A DNA stretch of 64,000 bases from Tetradesmus obliquus. Lineage: Eukaryota > Chlorophyta > Chlorophyceae > Sphaeropleales > Scenedesmaceae. Position numbers and translations under genes: made by a program. The notes under the pieces were generated by a model that had not been told where the DNA came from, made no database searches, and was given only the letters and a program-made list of their open reading frames with translations. Location: assembly GCA_030272155.1 (NCBI GenBank), contig CP126196.1, forward strand, positions 1,736,001-1,800,000, in the 5' to 3' direction. This document shows, piece by piece, positions 47,007-59,958 of this stretch; positions within the stretch are counted from its first letter, which is position 1; each line of letters begins with the position of its first letter.

Positions 47007-47040
<34 letters not shown>

Positions 47041-47264
47041 TGTACCCGCGATTGGCATCCAAACATTGCCCATCCAGGATGCTGGTTCATCCTTGGTTCA
47101 TCAAGCACCCAAGCAGCCGTACCAGTGTGCATTGCTTATGTGTGGATCCGCTGAAGCCATGGGCCCTGACGTCATTGTTCTACAGCAGCGCTCCTTCAGT
47201 CTTCAATGGGCTGTGCCAGTCTCCTCGACCATTGCTACTGCTGCTGGTGCTGCTGCTGTTGCTA

Positions 47265-47328
<64 letters not shown>

Positions 47329-47614
47329 AGGTACGTGGGCATCCTTGTTGAGGAGCTGGTGGGCCTGAACAAGGCTGGCGTGGCGCTGCTGATGGCGGTG
47401 TGCCTGTGGACCATACGCAGCACGGCTGGCCTGCCAGTGGAGCAGGTGAGGCGGCAGCAGCAGCAGCAGCAGGACTGGAGGCAGCCGCAGCAGCAGTAGG
47501 GCTGCCAGTGGAGCAGGTGAGGCGGCAGCAGCAGCAGCAGCAGTAGCAGCAGTAGCAGCAGCAGGAATGGCGGCAGCAGCAGCAGCAGTAGGGCTGCCAG
47601 TGGAGCAGGTGAGA

Positions 47615-47668
<54 letters not shown>

Positions 47669-47840
47669 TGGTAGAAGGGCTGCCAGTGGAGCAGGTGAGG
47701 TGGCAGCAGCAGCAGCAGCAGCAGGGCTGCCAGTGGAGCAGGTGAGATGGCAGCAGTAGCAGCAGCACAATTTGCAGCAGCAGCAGCAGCAGCAGCAGGA
47801 GTGGTAGCAGGGCTGCCAGTGGAGCAGGTGTAGAGGCGGC

Positions 47841-47880
<40 letters not shown>

Positions 47881-48537
47881 CCACCAGGAGGAGCAGCAGG
47901 GCTGCTCGTGGACGGGTATGACCGCGGCAGCCAGCTCGTGGTGTTGCCAGCAAGCAGGCGGCACAAGCTGTCAAGCTTGCAACTGCATGCGGTCGAAGCA
48001 AACACACGTGTTGCACTGACAATCAAATGACACGGCACATATTGATGGTAATCCGCAGTGCCTGGCCCATACAACCGAGCTAGCGTCGGTGCCTGCTTGT
48101 GCGCAGCCGTGCAGCGCCTGATGCTTTTTTGTCTGTGCTGCCTGCCTGGCTGCTGCTGCGCTGCAGGTTGATGGCGAGGTGGCTGCGGCGCTTGCATCAG
48201 TGTCTGAGCTCATCTTCTTCATCATGGGTGCCATGACTATCGTGGAGGTGAGAGCCAGGGCAACTAGTGCACTGAAGCTTGAATAACGGAAGGCTTGAAC
48301 ACCGCTGTTACTCTGTAAGAATCTGTGTAGAGTTTAAAGCTGCAGTAGCACAGCCAGGCTGCGTTGACTGGTGTGCATCAGCGGTCGCAATGGCTGTGCT
48401 TAACCTGCAGCTGCACCCCGTACCTTTGAATGGCCTCAAAACAAACTGTAGGCCAAGCATGATTTTAACCCTCTTCTTTGCGAAATGGTGGCCCTCCTGC
48501 AGCACCTTTTCCAGGCTGCTTTGTGACATTACGTCTG

Positions 48538-48577
<40 letters not shown>

Positions 48578-49314
48578 TTCCTGCAGGTGGTAGATGTGCA
48601 CGGCGGCTTCAAGCGGCTGGCGTCCTGGGTGGTGGCAGAGCAGCGCAGCACGCTGGCCTGGGGCGTGGGGCTGCTGTCATTTGCGATGAGCGCAGTGCTG
48701 GACAACCTGACCACAACCATCCTCATGCTCAGCATCTTGGCGCGCGCCAACCCCAGCGATCCACAGCTGCGCAAGCTGCTGGGTGCGATTGTTGTCATCG
48801 CAGCCAACGCAGGTACGTGTGTCAGGGTTCAATGCTACTCCTCACAGCGCTGTTGCTAGGCGAGCGTGCTGGTGTTTCTGCTGCTGCCACAGCAAGCTAG
48901 CAGCTTTCTAAACTCTGAAAGAAGTACCTGCTTTGTAATCAAACCGTCATTTTGCGCTGCTGCAGGTGGAGCATGGACCCCAATCGGTGATGTCACAACC
49001 ACCATGCTGTGGGTTGGCGGCCAGATCACCCCGCTGCCCACCATGCGAGACCTGTTCCTGCCAAGCCTGGTGTCAATGGCAGTGCCAGTGGCGCTGCTGT
49101 GTGCCACAGCACCAGAGCTACAGGGACCTGTTGTGCCAGGTGCAACAGCAGCAGCAGCAGTGGCAGGTGCCAGTAGCACACCCAGCAGCAGCAGCAGCAG
49201 CAGCATGGAGGCCGAGCAATTGGCCTTGCAGGAACGGCAAGGCAGCCATGCAGCCGCCAGCGTCAATGCAACAGCAGCATCGCTACAGCCGCAGACGCCG
49301 CAGCAAGGCCAACT

Positions 49315-49349
<35 letters not shown>

Positions 49350-50771
49350 CGCTGCTGCCGCTGAACCGTGACCTGCTGGTGCTGTCGCTGGGCCTGGGCG
49401 CGCTGCTGTTTGTGCCGCTGTTCAAGCAGTTCACAAACCTGCCGCCATACATGGGCATGCTGAGCGGCCTAGGGGTGCTGTGGATGGTCACTGATGCGCT
49501 GCACTTTGGCGAGAACCGGGCCTTCCCCAGGGTGCAGGATGCACTGAGGAACCTGGACATTGCAGGTGATTTGCGGCATGCATGGTGCTAGCAGCTGCAC
49601 GGTTGCAGCTGCCGGCATGCTTGCTGTGGTGCTGCTCTGCATCCGGTCTGGATGCCTACATGGCCAGTCGTTGCTTTCAAACATCACAGGCGGCAGCTCC
49701 AGCTATTGGCGGCAAAAAATCCGAGCCGGTCATAGATGTGGTCTGCTGCAGAGGGGACATAGACAGGCATCCTCACATCACACATGCTCTGGCGCTCCCC
49801 AAGTGTGCGCTACTGACTAAATCACATCGTCATGCGTTTGGCCATGCCTTCCTGCAGGCGTGATGTTTTTCATGGGCATTCTCATGTCGGTTGAGGCGCT
49901 AAATGCAGCAGGCCTGCTAGGGGAGCTGGCGCGTGCGCTGAGTGATGCAGTGCCAAACGTCGACATCATTGCCGCATCCATTGGCCTGGTGTCTGCACTC
50001 ATAGACAACGTCCCGCTGGTGAGCATTTACTCGCGGTGTTGCGCTGGTCCAACAGCAAGATCTGCTTTGGTGTTGTTCAACACTCACAGGTTGGCCCAGC
50101 CTGCCATGTGATGCAGTGCAGTTCTGAAGCCATGCTATTGAGCTGCATGTGTTACTTTTAAGAAGATGATGACATCCACCACTTGGCATGATCACCACCA
50201 TCGCCATTGCGTTTCCCCACCAGCAAAGCGCTGAATGTGGCATCGGTGCTGTGCGCTGTCTATGGTTCCTGCAGGTTGCTGCTACTCAGGGCATGTATGA
50301 CGTCAGCTCAGTGCCTGCAGACAGCCCCCTGTGGCAGCTGATTGCCCTGTGTGCAGGTAAGACAGGCCGACAGCATCTACCGACATGCCACACTGCACCT
50401 GCTGGCAGCTACCTGCACAGTTCATGCCCTCGCAGGCAATCCTGCAAGCTGCAGCAACTACTGCATGGCCTCTTTCAGCCCAGGTGTGACAGTTATGCTG
50501 TGCTGGTGTGACCCATGATGCTGCCAGCACGTCTGCACTGCTGTGTTGGCTGCAGCCTGACTAGAATATGTGCTGTTCATGTCTGCTGCATGCAGGCACG
50601 GGTGGTTCTCTGCTGGTGATTGGCTCTGCTGCTGGCGTAGCATACATGGGCCTGGAAGGTGCTGGCTTCGGCTGGTACATGCGCAAAGTGACGCCCTGGG
50701 CGCTGCTGGGCTATGCAGCGGCCATCAGCAGCTATGTCGTCATGCATGGTCTGCCGTCCTCTGCTGTCTAG
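46114..50771 (+). CDS. NHD1: NhaD-type Na+/H+ antiporter, predicted plastid envelope (NHD1)
   Basis: Nine exons (46114-46746, 46950-46996, 47331-47445, 48167-48247, 48587-48812, 48966-49565, 49858-50018, 50275-50356, 50596-50771) give 706 aa in consistent phase. It belongs to the NhaD branch of the ion transporter superfamily, which exchanges Na+ for H+. Hallmarks are GYVGILVEELVGLNKAGVAL, LDNLTTTILM, NAGGAWTPIGDVTTTMLW, FFMGILMSVEAL, SALIDNVPLV and GTGGSLLVIGSAAGVAYMG, with about a dozen hydrophobic segments. The first about 100 residues are Ser/Arg-rich with VTCSAA near the likely cleavage point, typical of a chloroplast transit peptide. A Ser/Gln-rich loop of about 80 residues interrupts exon 6. 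The exon 2 donor at 46997 was picked because it alone preserves the frame and the family motif. Intron 2 starts with (AGC)11 and ends with (CTG)20, and exon 3's end is repeated five times downstream. Start within the Ser-rich leader is slightly uncertain. Confidence 0.95.
47268..47327 (+). repeat. (CTG)20 tract immediately upstream of the NHD1 exon 3 acceptor
   Basis: Twenty perfect CTG units run directly into the CAG acceptor at 47328-47330. The intron's other end holds eleven AGC units at 47008-47040. Confidence 0.95.
47446..47835 (+). repeat. five extra copies of the NHD1 exon 3 end with donor
   Basis: The last 16-17 bases of exon 3 (encoding LPVEQ) plus the donor GTGAG recur at about 47501, 47592, 47679, 47726 and 47811. 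The copies are separated by CAG-type microsatellite. The last copy has a degraded donor (GTGTAG). The real exon end is 47445. Confidence 0.9.
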
Positions 50772-51718
50772 GCACACGCAAGTCCACGCTTTTCTTAGAG
50801 CCTGTACAAGTGAGCTGCGGATGTTTGTGTTCATGGACAAACATCCACACAGACGCTGCCGCTGGTGGTGACACTACTGCTTGCAAGGCCAATTGGCGGC
50901 AAGGAGACAGCTCAGTACGCTGCCTTGGCTGTCATCAATCAAGTTACCATGTAAGCCATAGCAACATCGCCATCGGCCCCGCGTCCCACACTGCCTTGGC
51001 TGTGTGGCTGCCACAGCTGGCAGGCTCTCATGTTGCCCACATGTTGCAAAGACTGGTCCTTCCTGCAGCTATGAACGCATATTATGTGAGCATGTCAGTT
51101 CGGCAGTGCAAATGTGTGCTCGATGCAAAATGCCGTGTGGTGTGTGAGCCGCTCATGGTGATTACCATGGTCACCATCCCCCTCGTCACTTGTGAGTAGG
51201 GTCGCAATGATGCATGCACTGCATGGGACGGATGCAGCTGGTGAAATCGCTTTTGTACCTGCTGCTTCATGCCGTGTGATGTGCTTGTTGCATGCTGTTG
51301 CAATGAACAGTGCAGCTTGTTGGTATCCAAGGCTGTTGGTGCCTCTTTGTTGCACGTGCAGCGCACTGTACTTTTTTCTGAACCTGGCACGAGCAAACGA
51401 GCACAAATGCATCAATTTAAATCGTGTGACTGACAAACTGCAATCGTTTGGAAGGTGCGCGCCGAAGACGCCGAGATCGAGATTTAATCAGTCAACTCCT
51501 GGGACCTGAACCGCGCTTCGAGTTGTCATCATTTGAAAATGCTACTATATTACCTATCCTGGTGAAAATCAATGCAATTTAAAGGCTCGCGTGTTTGACT
51601 TTGACGAGAGGTCACAGTAGCGCACTCTGCCCGCTCAACGCAACGAATTCTTGCAGACCTCCAAGCACCCACCTCCTCATAGAAGCGGCACGTCTCAGGT
51701 TGACTTGTCTTGAGAGGG
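50772..51718. other. intergenic region NHD1 to expansin
   Basis: This holds the NHD1 3' UTR and presumably the promoter of the expansin gene. No coding segment or clear regulatory motif was recognised. Confidence 0.4.
50950..50954 (+). terminator. polyadenylation signal TGTAA
   Basis: This is the first TGTAA after the NHD1 stop, about 180 bases downstream. Confidence 0.55.
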
Positions 51719-54700
51719 ATGCCTCAGCTTGTGCGCAGCAGGCTCTGCCTGCCGATGCTGCTTTTGGCTTTCGTGCCGCTGGCCCCTTGCCTCGCCATGA
51801 AGAGCAGCTCAGAGCTGGACTGGAAGTGGCGGACGGGTCGTGCAACCTACTATGGTGAGGCGTGGCACGTTGTTTGTGCATCTCTTGCGGCGTGGCTCGC
51901 GCAGCTGCAGCAGGTGATGCGTTGCTCGGCACTGCTGGTGCTGCATCAGCAATCGCAGCAATAGGCAGACTTACAAACAGCAACATAGGAAATTGCTTAA
52001 CGTCTGTTGAAACTCACGTGCTGCTCATCCCGCAAGCTCGCCGCTACTGAACGGTTGCTGCTGCAGCCTGCTACTGCTAGACTGGCACAGTCATCAGGTT
52101 GACAGGCTGTCATCGGGCGGCATGATGTAAAGCTGCTAATCCTTCTATGTTTTCCTGCAGGCACTGATGACTGGAGTATTCACAAAGGCTCTTGTGGTTA
52201 TGGCGCACTGTGGAGGGATGAGCCCCATGGCTGGGATGTGAGTGGGATATGCTGTTGATGGTCAGCATCATGTTCATCTCTTCCTAAAGCAGCGCTGCTG
52301 ATCAAATGTGAACTAAATGCAGGCATATCCACCAGATGCTGTTTCGAGTTCATGGCCTGCAAAAACTGCCTATTTAATCAAAGGCGGGCGACGCTGCTCC
52401 GTGCAGTGACTGCATGTGCGCTGTGCAGCTCTTGCGTTGACCTACAACAGCAATTTACAGCTGCTCTGGCCAGCGTTGCTGAAAGTTTCACTGTGCTTAC
52501 GTTGGCTTTTGCGTGCTGCAGGTGGCCGCCATGACCGACTACCATCCAGACTACGCTGACTCCTGCGGGTGAGAGCCTTCGAGTTCCTGCAATTTGAGAG
52601 AGCGGGCTGTACAGGGCGATATTGAGATGCTACTGGTAAGGCTGACGAGGGTGTATTTCGTGCATGGTGCTGCCGCTTGCCAAGCCGTGGACACTAGTCA
52701 AACATGGGACTCAATTATCCTGCAAGCACATTGCCGACCCGCTGTTGCCTGCCGCCTGCTGCTCACATGCCTGCTTGATACTTCGCAGGTCGTGTTATGA
52801 AGTGGCTTGTGACAGCCTCAAAATTCAAGACAACTACGGTGCAAAGCTAGTGAGTTTGGCTCAGGGTTGCAGCACTGTACACTCCTGTGCAGGCATGATT
52901 ACCCACCCCATACGCATATTTTTGTCTGTCAAAAAAGCGGCCGATTGTTGACCTTGTCTTGCTTGCCTTGCTTGCCTGTCACAACTTGCAGGACAGGACC
53001 TACTCCTGCTATGACAGCTCCCAATCTGTTGTGCTTCGCATCACAGACACATGTCCATGTGAGTGCTCCGCCTGTTGCAGCAATTACACTTTCGTTGCTC
53101 TCAGTAGATTATGTCAATGTTTTCTCAGGCGCACTGATTGTAAGTACTTGGATAATCAGTGCGTTTTCACATGGCCTATGTGCCTGCAGGCACCTACCCA
53201 GCCAATGCTTACTCCAACAAGCGCTGGTGCTGCAATGACATGGACCACTTTGACGTGAGTTTGTGCAGCATGATATCTGGTTCAGTTCTTGTGTAGGCAG
53301 CAGAGACTGTTCAGCAGCTTTGCTGTGTTGAGAGCTACTAGCTGCCCACGTGCCACGTACCCCTGTGTGTGCCTTTCAAATATATGCACGCTGCTTCCAA
53401 TGTCAGCTTGCCACAGTATATCAGCAGCTAAGTGGTGATGTATGCTGACCTGCAAACAGGTGTCGGTTTGGGCATTTGAGAAGCTGGCTGACAAGAAGTG
53501 GGGTGTCATTGGTGAGCAGAACTGCATATCTTGCTGCAGCATTGAGCTTGTTTTGCGGCATCAACCTTGTTCTCACAGAACCAGCTGTGCTTGCCTGTGC
53601 GACCTGCGAAACCCAACCTACAACTGTTTGTCCTGCAGGCATCAAGTACAGACGTGTGCCCTGTGACTACCAGCCACAGAATGTGGTGAGTTTTCATGGA
53701 CGTGTCTGGTAGTGTCTGGTAGCAAGCCCATTGGCTGCTTCGGCAGGCATGAGACGACCTGCCCATGTTTTCCCATGCTATGCTGTTGTCCTGCAGGCAC
53801 CAGCTGTGTCCAACGCTTCACCTTTTCCCTCTGAGGCCAACTGGGGTGAGCAAAATGTGCAGGGCCGATTGTGCTGCTGCTGCTGCTGCTGCTCCTGCCA
53901 TTCAGATATAGCATGTTCCATACGCTCAGCTGGGCATCTCATCAGCATCTCATCAGCATGGAACACATAGGCACTTGTTGTTTCAGAGCGTTTAGCCACC
54001 CTGTGTCTGCCGCTTGGCATGCAGGCCAGGATCGCCCTCGTCGTGACTGGCCAGACTACACGGGGCAGCGCGACCGTGACTTCATCTTTGACAACAGCCT
54101 GGACAACAACTGGTGGGATGGTGCGTCATCCACCGTCGGCCACAACAGAACAGCCACAGATTGTGTTGCCTGGTGTGCATGCCATGCTCTTATGCCCTGC
54201 TGCAACAGCTGCAGAACCCGATCGCGCACCATGGAGTAGTATACCAGTGCCCGTTGATATTGATCGTGCCCTGCAAATCCATCGCTGCTGCCTCTGCCAA
54301 CAGCGTCCTGGAACACCTGGCTGCAGAGCCCCAAGGATGCAAAAGAGTCCGGCATGCGCAAGGGACAGGCATTGTGTGCCAACATCAAGAGCCAGGTAGC
54401 TTGCACCAGCAGCAACTTGTCAGAACAACTCAGCAGCAGCAGCAGCAGCAGCAGCTGTTGCAACAGCAGACAGGATAAATGAAACCTGGGTAGCCTAGTC
54501 ACCTGGTGTCTGTAACTGACAATTTTGATCTCGTGCTGCAGGGGGCTCTGGCCCTAAAGACCAATCCCGGAGCTTTCCAAAACAAGTACAAGCTGGAGGT
54601 GAGACAAATCACTGCAGTGCATGCAGGTATGCTTGCTTTTATGCTTTGCGCGGTACCTACGCTGCATGTATTGCACCCATTACGTGCGTAACAGCTACTG

Positions 54701-55614
54701 TGCTCTGCTGTGAACCTCTGCTGCTGATTTGCAGTTCTGGGTGTATGTTGGTGTTTCTGGATGGGAAGGCACTTCAGCTACCGTGCCCGACATCAAGATC
54801 AGTTTGAGAGGAACGAAAGGACAGTGCAACGTGTTGAAGATCTACGATGTGAAGTGAGCATACCGTAAACATACCACCAGTCATGCATGGCTGCTTGTCT
54901 TTGACCACTGGCTGATCTTACTAGACAAGCTGCTAGCGAGGCTTGGGGATATGGCTCAAACTTAGTGCTGTAACTACATGGTATTCTCATGCAGGCCTGA
55001 TGCTTTCGAGCCCACCTGCAATTACTGCGCTGACTACTTCTGGCGATTCACGTTCTACCTGCCGTACTTCAATGGCGAGTGGAGCCACTCAACATTCAAT
55101 GACCCCAGCCAGTTCGCCAGCGGTATGTTGCTAAGGCTTGGGTTGCATCCATTGACAGCGCACAGCACAGTATCCCTAACATTGTCCTGCTGCTGGACAG
55201 CAGCAACAATGCCGCACGAACTGTTGACTTTGCATTGGTCACAAATTTCTGGCCATACGCAAGCCTCGCTCCCATTCCTGACAGCTCGTGCCCCTGTCTT
55301 GTTTCCACACTCTTGCTATGCTGCCCTTGGTGATCATGCTGCACAGGGTGCGGCGGCAACACTGTGTGGGACATCAACCAGATTGAGTTCAGGAACGACT
55401 GGGGAGGGGACAAGGTAGGAGCCCAGCCTGATGAGGCTGTGTGTACACTGGTTGGCTGTTTTAAGCTGTGCGCAGCATGCACTACATGACAACAGTCTAT
55501 GCGTTGGTCTGCTTCAGCAAACAAGCCAGAGAGCCAGTTTAATACTAACCACATGGCATTGTGCTGCTGCTGTACTTGCAGTGGGTGTGCTTCGACAGGA
55601 TTGCTTTGGTTTGA
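51719..55614 (+). CDS. secreted expansin with C-terminal extension
   Basis: Sixteen exons (51719-51854, 52161-52237, 52522-52568, 52789-52849, 52992-53058, 53190-53254, 53460-53511, 53639-53685, 53797-53845, 54025-54120, 54304-54395, 54542-54598, 54735-54853, 54995-55122, 55347-55414, 55582-55614) give 397 aa in phase. A hydrophobic signal peptide (about 1-25) is followed by an expansin double-psi beta-barrel: GRATYYGTDDWSIHKGSCGYG-type start, SCGSCYEVAC, VVLRITDTCPC, and the HFD motif (149-151) leading into IKYRRVPC. Expansins loosen cell walls without hydrolysis. A second, C-terminal domain of about 160 residues with paired Cys (DAFEPTCNYCADYFWRF) and Trp-rich strands probably binds polysaccharide, as in algal expansin-like proteins. 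Exon 11 (54304-54395) was inferred because only it links exons 10 and 12 in phase. The next TGTAA is about 600 bases after the stop. Confidence 0.92.
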
Positions 55615-57452
55615 GGAGTGCCAAGATCTTCACACTGACTGAACTGGCAACGAGATGCGCCAGCAACAAATAAGTGCAACAGGGGGTCAGCAAGCAGGTG
55701 ATAGGGCCTGCAATGTGCAGTTTCATTCTTTCCCATTGAGAGGTGACTTCCCATCGAGAGGTGACTTCAAGCTTTGAGCATCCTTGACCTGGCAGGACAA
55801 CAGGATTTGGGGATCAGCGGCTTATCAGCCTTCTACTTGAGCACAACTCAACAGTGTCAGTGTACGTTTATTGTGCATCATTGTCTGTTCATCAGGAAAC
55901 ATATGTGTTCAGCCGCAGTATTTTAAGCTGTGCTGTGCTTGCTAGTCCTGCACGAGGGGGTAGTCTGCATTTTTTGTGACACAGTATGCAGAGTACTGCA
56001 TTTCTTGGTATGAATTTGTTCACGGGTCACATTCAGTAACTTGAAGCATACATTTGATTTCTTCTTGCTACCAGAAGGTGTTGTCTTGGATGTAGCCACG
56101 ATGAAGCGGGCATAATTATAGGTGTTCGCCGCCGGCGATGCTGATGCATGCACGCATGAGTACATCAGACTGACAGCTGTTTAAGTACTTTTGTGCTAGC
56201 TGGCTGGCTGTTGATTAGGTTTGTAACCGATGCACGGTTCTCTGGAAGCCAGTTCTCTCTAGATATGAAGTCAACATCAACAGCGCTAGCGCTGTTGCTA
56301 GCATGAAGGTAGGAGATGGTTTTGACCGAAGGTCCAAACTTTCACTATCCTGTTCGAGCTGCGCTGCACAGCAACATGGCCGCCTCACGTCTGCCAGATA
56401 TTGCTGCATACCATGGTACTATGGTCTGCACTAGTGCAGGCGCTTGTCACAGATCATCGGTCACAGATCATCGGTCACACCAAGCTGTCGGTGACACGCT
56501 CCGAATCTGAACCTGTGATTACGTTCTGCGTTGTGAGGCGTAAATCAGCGCCCACCATGCCCGTATACAGCCCTCCCCCCTCTCGAGTTTGAATGCAGGG
56601 CAATGACTGTGGTGCATGGTCAGGTTTCTTCGTCAACAGAGTACGAAGCACGTGCGAAGTGTTATGCGGAGCTGATTAATAGTTATCACTATCATGTAGT
56701 GCAGATTGCTTCACATACGCGAGACCCTTTGGTCCAGTCGTGACACGCAAAAGATATTTGACAGTGGTGTAGGAGAGGAAAAGAATGGGATTGTAGTTTT
56801 AAATGAAGTTTTCATGGTTTTACTAGGAAGATTTGCGGTGGGCGTAAGCCATGCTGTCTACGCGTCAGCTTGGTCTTCTCAATGGCTCCCAGGCTCTTTT
56901 CTGGGCTGGTGCTTGGCTGCGGTGAGCAAGCAATGCTTGACGGTGATTGATCAGCGCTGTTTGTCTCTGTTCCAGCGCTGTCGGGCATGGCTACGTGTGT
57001 CAGGACTTCCAAAGCAGCCAATATTGCAGACATGTGCAGCACATGACTCATGCGTGCTGTACCTAGTGTACCTAGGTGTAGCTTGTGTTGTTTTGTATAG
57101 CAGAATCGCTGCGTCTTGTAGTCTTGAATTGAAATGTATACCTGTCTTGCACCTCTGCAGGCCTTCGCAGCTGTTGGTGTCCTCACAGCATGGGCTGCAG
57201 TACAGGTGAGGTGCTGCTGCTCTGATGCGTGCTGAAGCCATCTAAGCAAGCCCCGCTACAGCACAGCAACAGCAGCGGCAGCAGGAGGCCCACTTTCAAC
57301 ATACACCTGCTTCTTTTACGCTTGGTATGTATCTGCCCGCTTGAGCTGTCAGTCAGCACTGCCAATAGCTGTTGACCCGTGCAAACGACCTTGCTGCCCG
57401 CAGCGCTTGTGCCGCCCATTGGCCAGCGGACTCACTGCTCCGCCGTGCGGGG
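55615..57452. other. intergenic region expansin to cyclase
   Basis: These 1.8 kb contain the expansin 3' UTR and the promoter/5' UTR of the cyclase gene. A duplicated 15-base block (ACAGATCATCGGTCAC, twice) is near 56450-56478. No coding segment was recognised. Confidence 0.35.
56222..56226 (+). terminator. candidate polyadenylation signal of the expansin gene
   Basis: This is the first TGTAA after the expansin stop, about 608 bases downstream. That is farther than usual, so it is less certain. Confidence 0.3.
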
Positions 57453-59550
57453 ATGGACGGACCGATAGGAAAAAGAAGCGCAGCAGGCGGTCATCACGCC
57501 GTGCCTCATCAGCAGCTGGCAGGCCCAGAGATGTTGCGGACACCCGCCAAAGCTGCAGCAGCAGCAGGGTTCGCAGGAAGAACAGCTGGCGCGCATACAC
57601 AGCGCCCTCCTGCATTGTAAGGCAGCTCAAGAGGGGCAAAGCAGCCCTGTCATTAGGCAGCATGCAGCTGCTGCAGTACGCTGCTGCTTCAGCTGCTGCT
57701 GCATTGTCCAATTTCAGCAACAAGCTAAATGAGTTGGCTGGCACACCGCCTCACCAGCCGGAGCAACCCCAGGAGCAACCTCAGCAGCAACAGCAGGATC
57801 AACAACAGCAGCAACACCAACAACAGCAGCAGCAGCAACTGCAGTCGCGCAGCAGCAGCATCAACAATGCCGTCAACCTCCACAGCATGGGCAGCTACGG
57901 CAGCAGCATCCCCGGCATCGCCACACCAGGCCTCATGCGCTGCAGCTCATCTGGCACATCACTGCTGCTGTCTGGCTTCCCATCCATGACACTTACGGAT
58001 GGCACAGGATATCCTTCTGGGCTTAGCTTGAGGCACAGCCTGCAGCGGCCCTCCTGCAGTATGGCGCGGCAGCTGTCAATGTATACTCCCGCCAGCTCTG
58101 GCAGTGCTGGGCTGCCCCAAGCGGCGCATTCAGAAGTGCCAGAGCACAATGGGCAGGTGCTGGTGCTGTATGTCAGTGACAGCGAGGATGACCAGGAGCT
58201 GGTGGCAGCACTGCTGGCAGCACAGCCAGGCGGCGAGCAGCAGCACAGCTCAGCCGATGCCAGCAGCAGCAGCGGCAGCTGTGGGACTGCGCCAGACGGA
58301 ATCAAGCGTTTGACAAACAGTAGCAGCAGCAGCGGCAGTGATGGCAGTGGTAGCAGGTCAAGCCAGGCGACGTCTTGCGGCAGGAGCTCACTGAGTGGCA
58401 GCAGTGGCGTGGGTGGCCACGTCAGCAGGGAGTTTACTGTTGTGTGTGTGAGCAGCGGCAGGGCAGCCATCGACTGGGTGTTTTGCGCGCAGTACTTGCC
58501 AGACATCGTGCTGCTGGATGCGGCACTGCCAGACATGTGTGCTACAGAGGTGAGGGGCCAGTGGCGGTACAGGTGGGACAGCAGGCAGTACAACAGGCGG
58601 TGCAGCAGCAGGTAGCCATGCTGTATGTTAGATTACGTGCCGTGTGTATGCTACATGCGCAGTTGTGCCAAGCTACCTGTGCCTGGGTGCATGGATGTGA
58701 TGCATGGGCAAGGGCAGTTCACACATTTTGCCCTACACCAAGTCTTGCTACCACACTCCTCAGATCCAGGTCAGCCCCCCTCACCACTTCACCCCTGCTA
58801 CTCCTTCTGTCAACCAACAGTTGTGACAAACACCAGGGGCCCTGCAGGTGTGCAAGGCGCTGCGGCTGTACTCCTCCTTACTACAACTGCCCGGCTACTG
58901 CGTACCAGCACAACCATTGCGCTAATGATCACTGTGAAGCAGCCACACACACCCCTGCCATCTCTCCTGCCAACCCTGCTCACCAATTGCCGCTGATCAT
59001 GCAGGTGTGCAAGGTGCTGCGGCTGCACTTCTCCCCGCTGGAGCTGCCCATCCTGCTGGCCACTGCACACAGCGGCGAGGCAGAGGCCCTGGCAGCACTG
59101 GAGCAGGGCGTGAACGACTTCCTGCTGAAGCCGCTGCGGCTGCTGGAGCTGCAGGCACGCATCAACAGCCAGGTGGGTCTGCCTGTGGTGATTTGACCAG
59201 TTTGACCAGGTCATGCTTGCCTCCAACCTATTTCCGACTCAAGCAGTGTGCATTAAACAGCAGTGCCACTGTCTGCCTGCTGTGCTCTGTGCTGCAGTTG
59301 CTGGTGAAGCAAAGCGCAAGGCGAGAAGCGGAGGCACGCAGCCACTACGAGCTGCTAGCACAGGTAAGGGCTGCTTCTTTTCAGAGCACATAAGGCTAGA
59401 TAGAGAGCGTTTCTCAGTCTGCTGTAGATGTGCCAGACCTGCATCAGGCACCAGGTTTGCAGCGGCCAAAAGAGCAGCGCTTGTTCAGGCAGTTGCTTTC
59501 ACCATTGATCTCAGCTGAGGTAGCCCGAGTGCTGCTGCTTCTCACTGCTG

Positions 59551-59581
<31 letters not shown>

Positions 59582-59917
59582 AGGTGCTGCCCTCCCATAT
59601 CATCCACAGGCTGGCAGTGGGCCAGGCATACGCACCAGAGCACCATGAGCAGGTGGGCCTGTGGTGTGCGCTGGGCACAACAGCATGTTGTTTAAAAGGC
59701 ATGTAGATAGGATGGAGGTTGAATGCAGCTACCATCTGCGGCAGCACACACACAAGTCACATGCGGCAGAAACTGCAAGAAGCCTCCTGATATGTTGCCG
59801 CGCTGCTTGCTGCCAGGTCGAGTACTTGTTCAGCAATGCCGTGGGCTTCACTGCTCGCTCACTGCGCCAACAGCTGCCGGAGGGTTCTTGACAGAGCTCC
59901 TGCCACGCTGTTGCCGC

Positions 59918-59958
<41 letters not shown>

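Noticed and set aside
54121-54303. Direct joining of expansin exon 10 to exon 12
   Set aside because: It breaks the frame of the C-terminal domain. Adding the exon at 54304-54395 restores phase and gives a plausible sequence.
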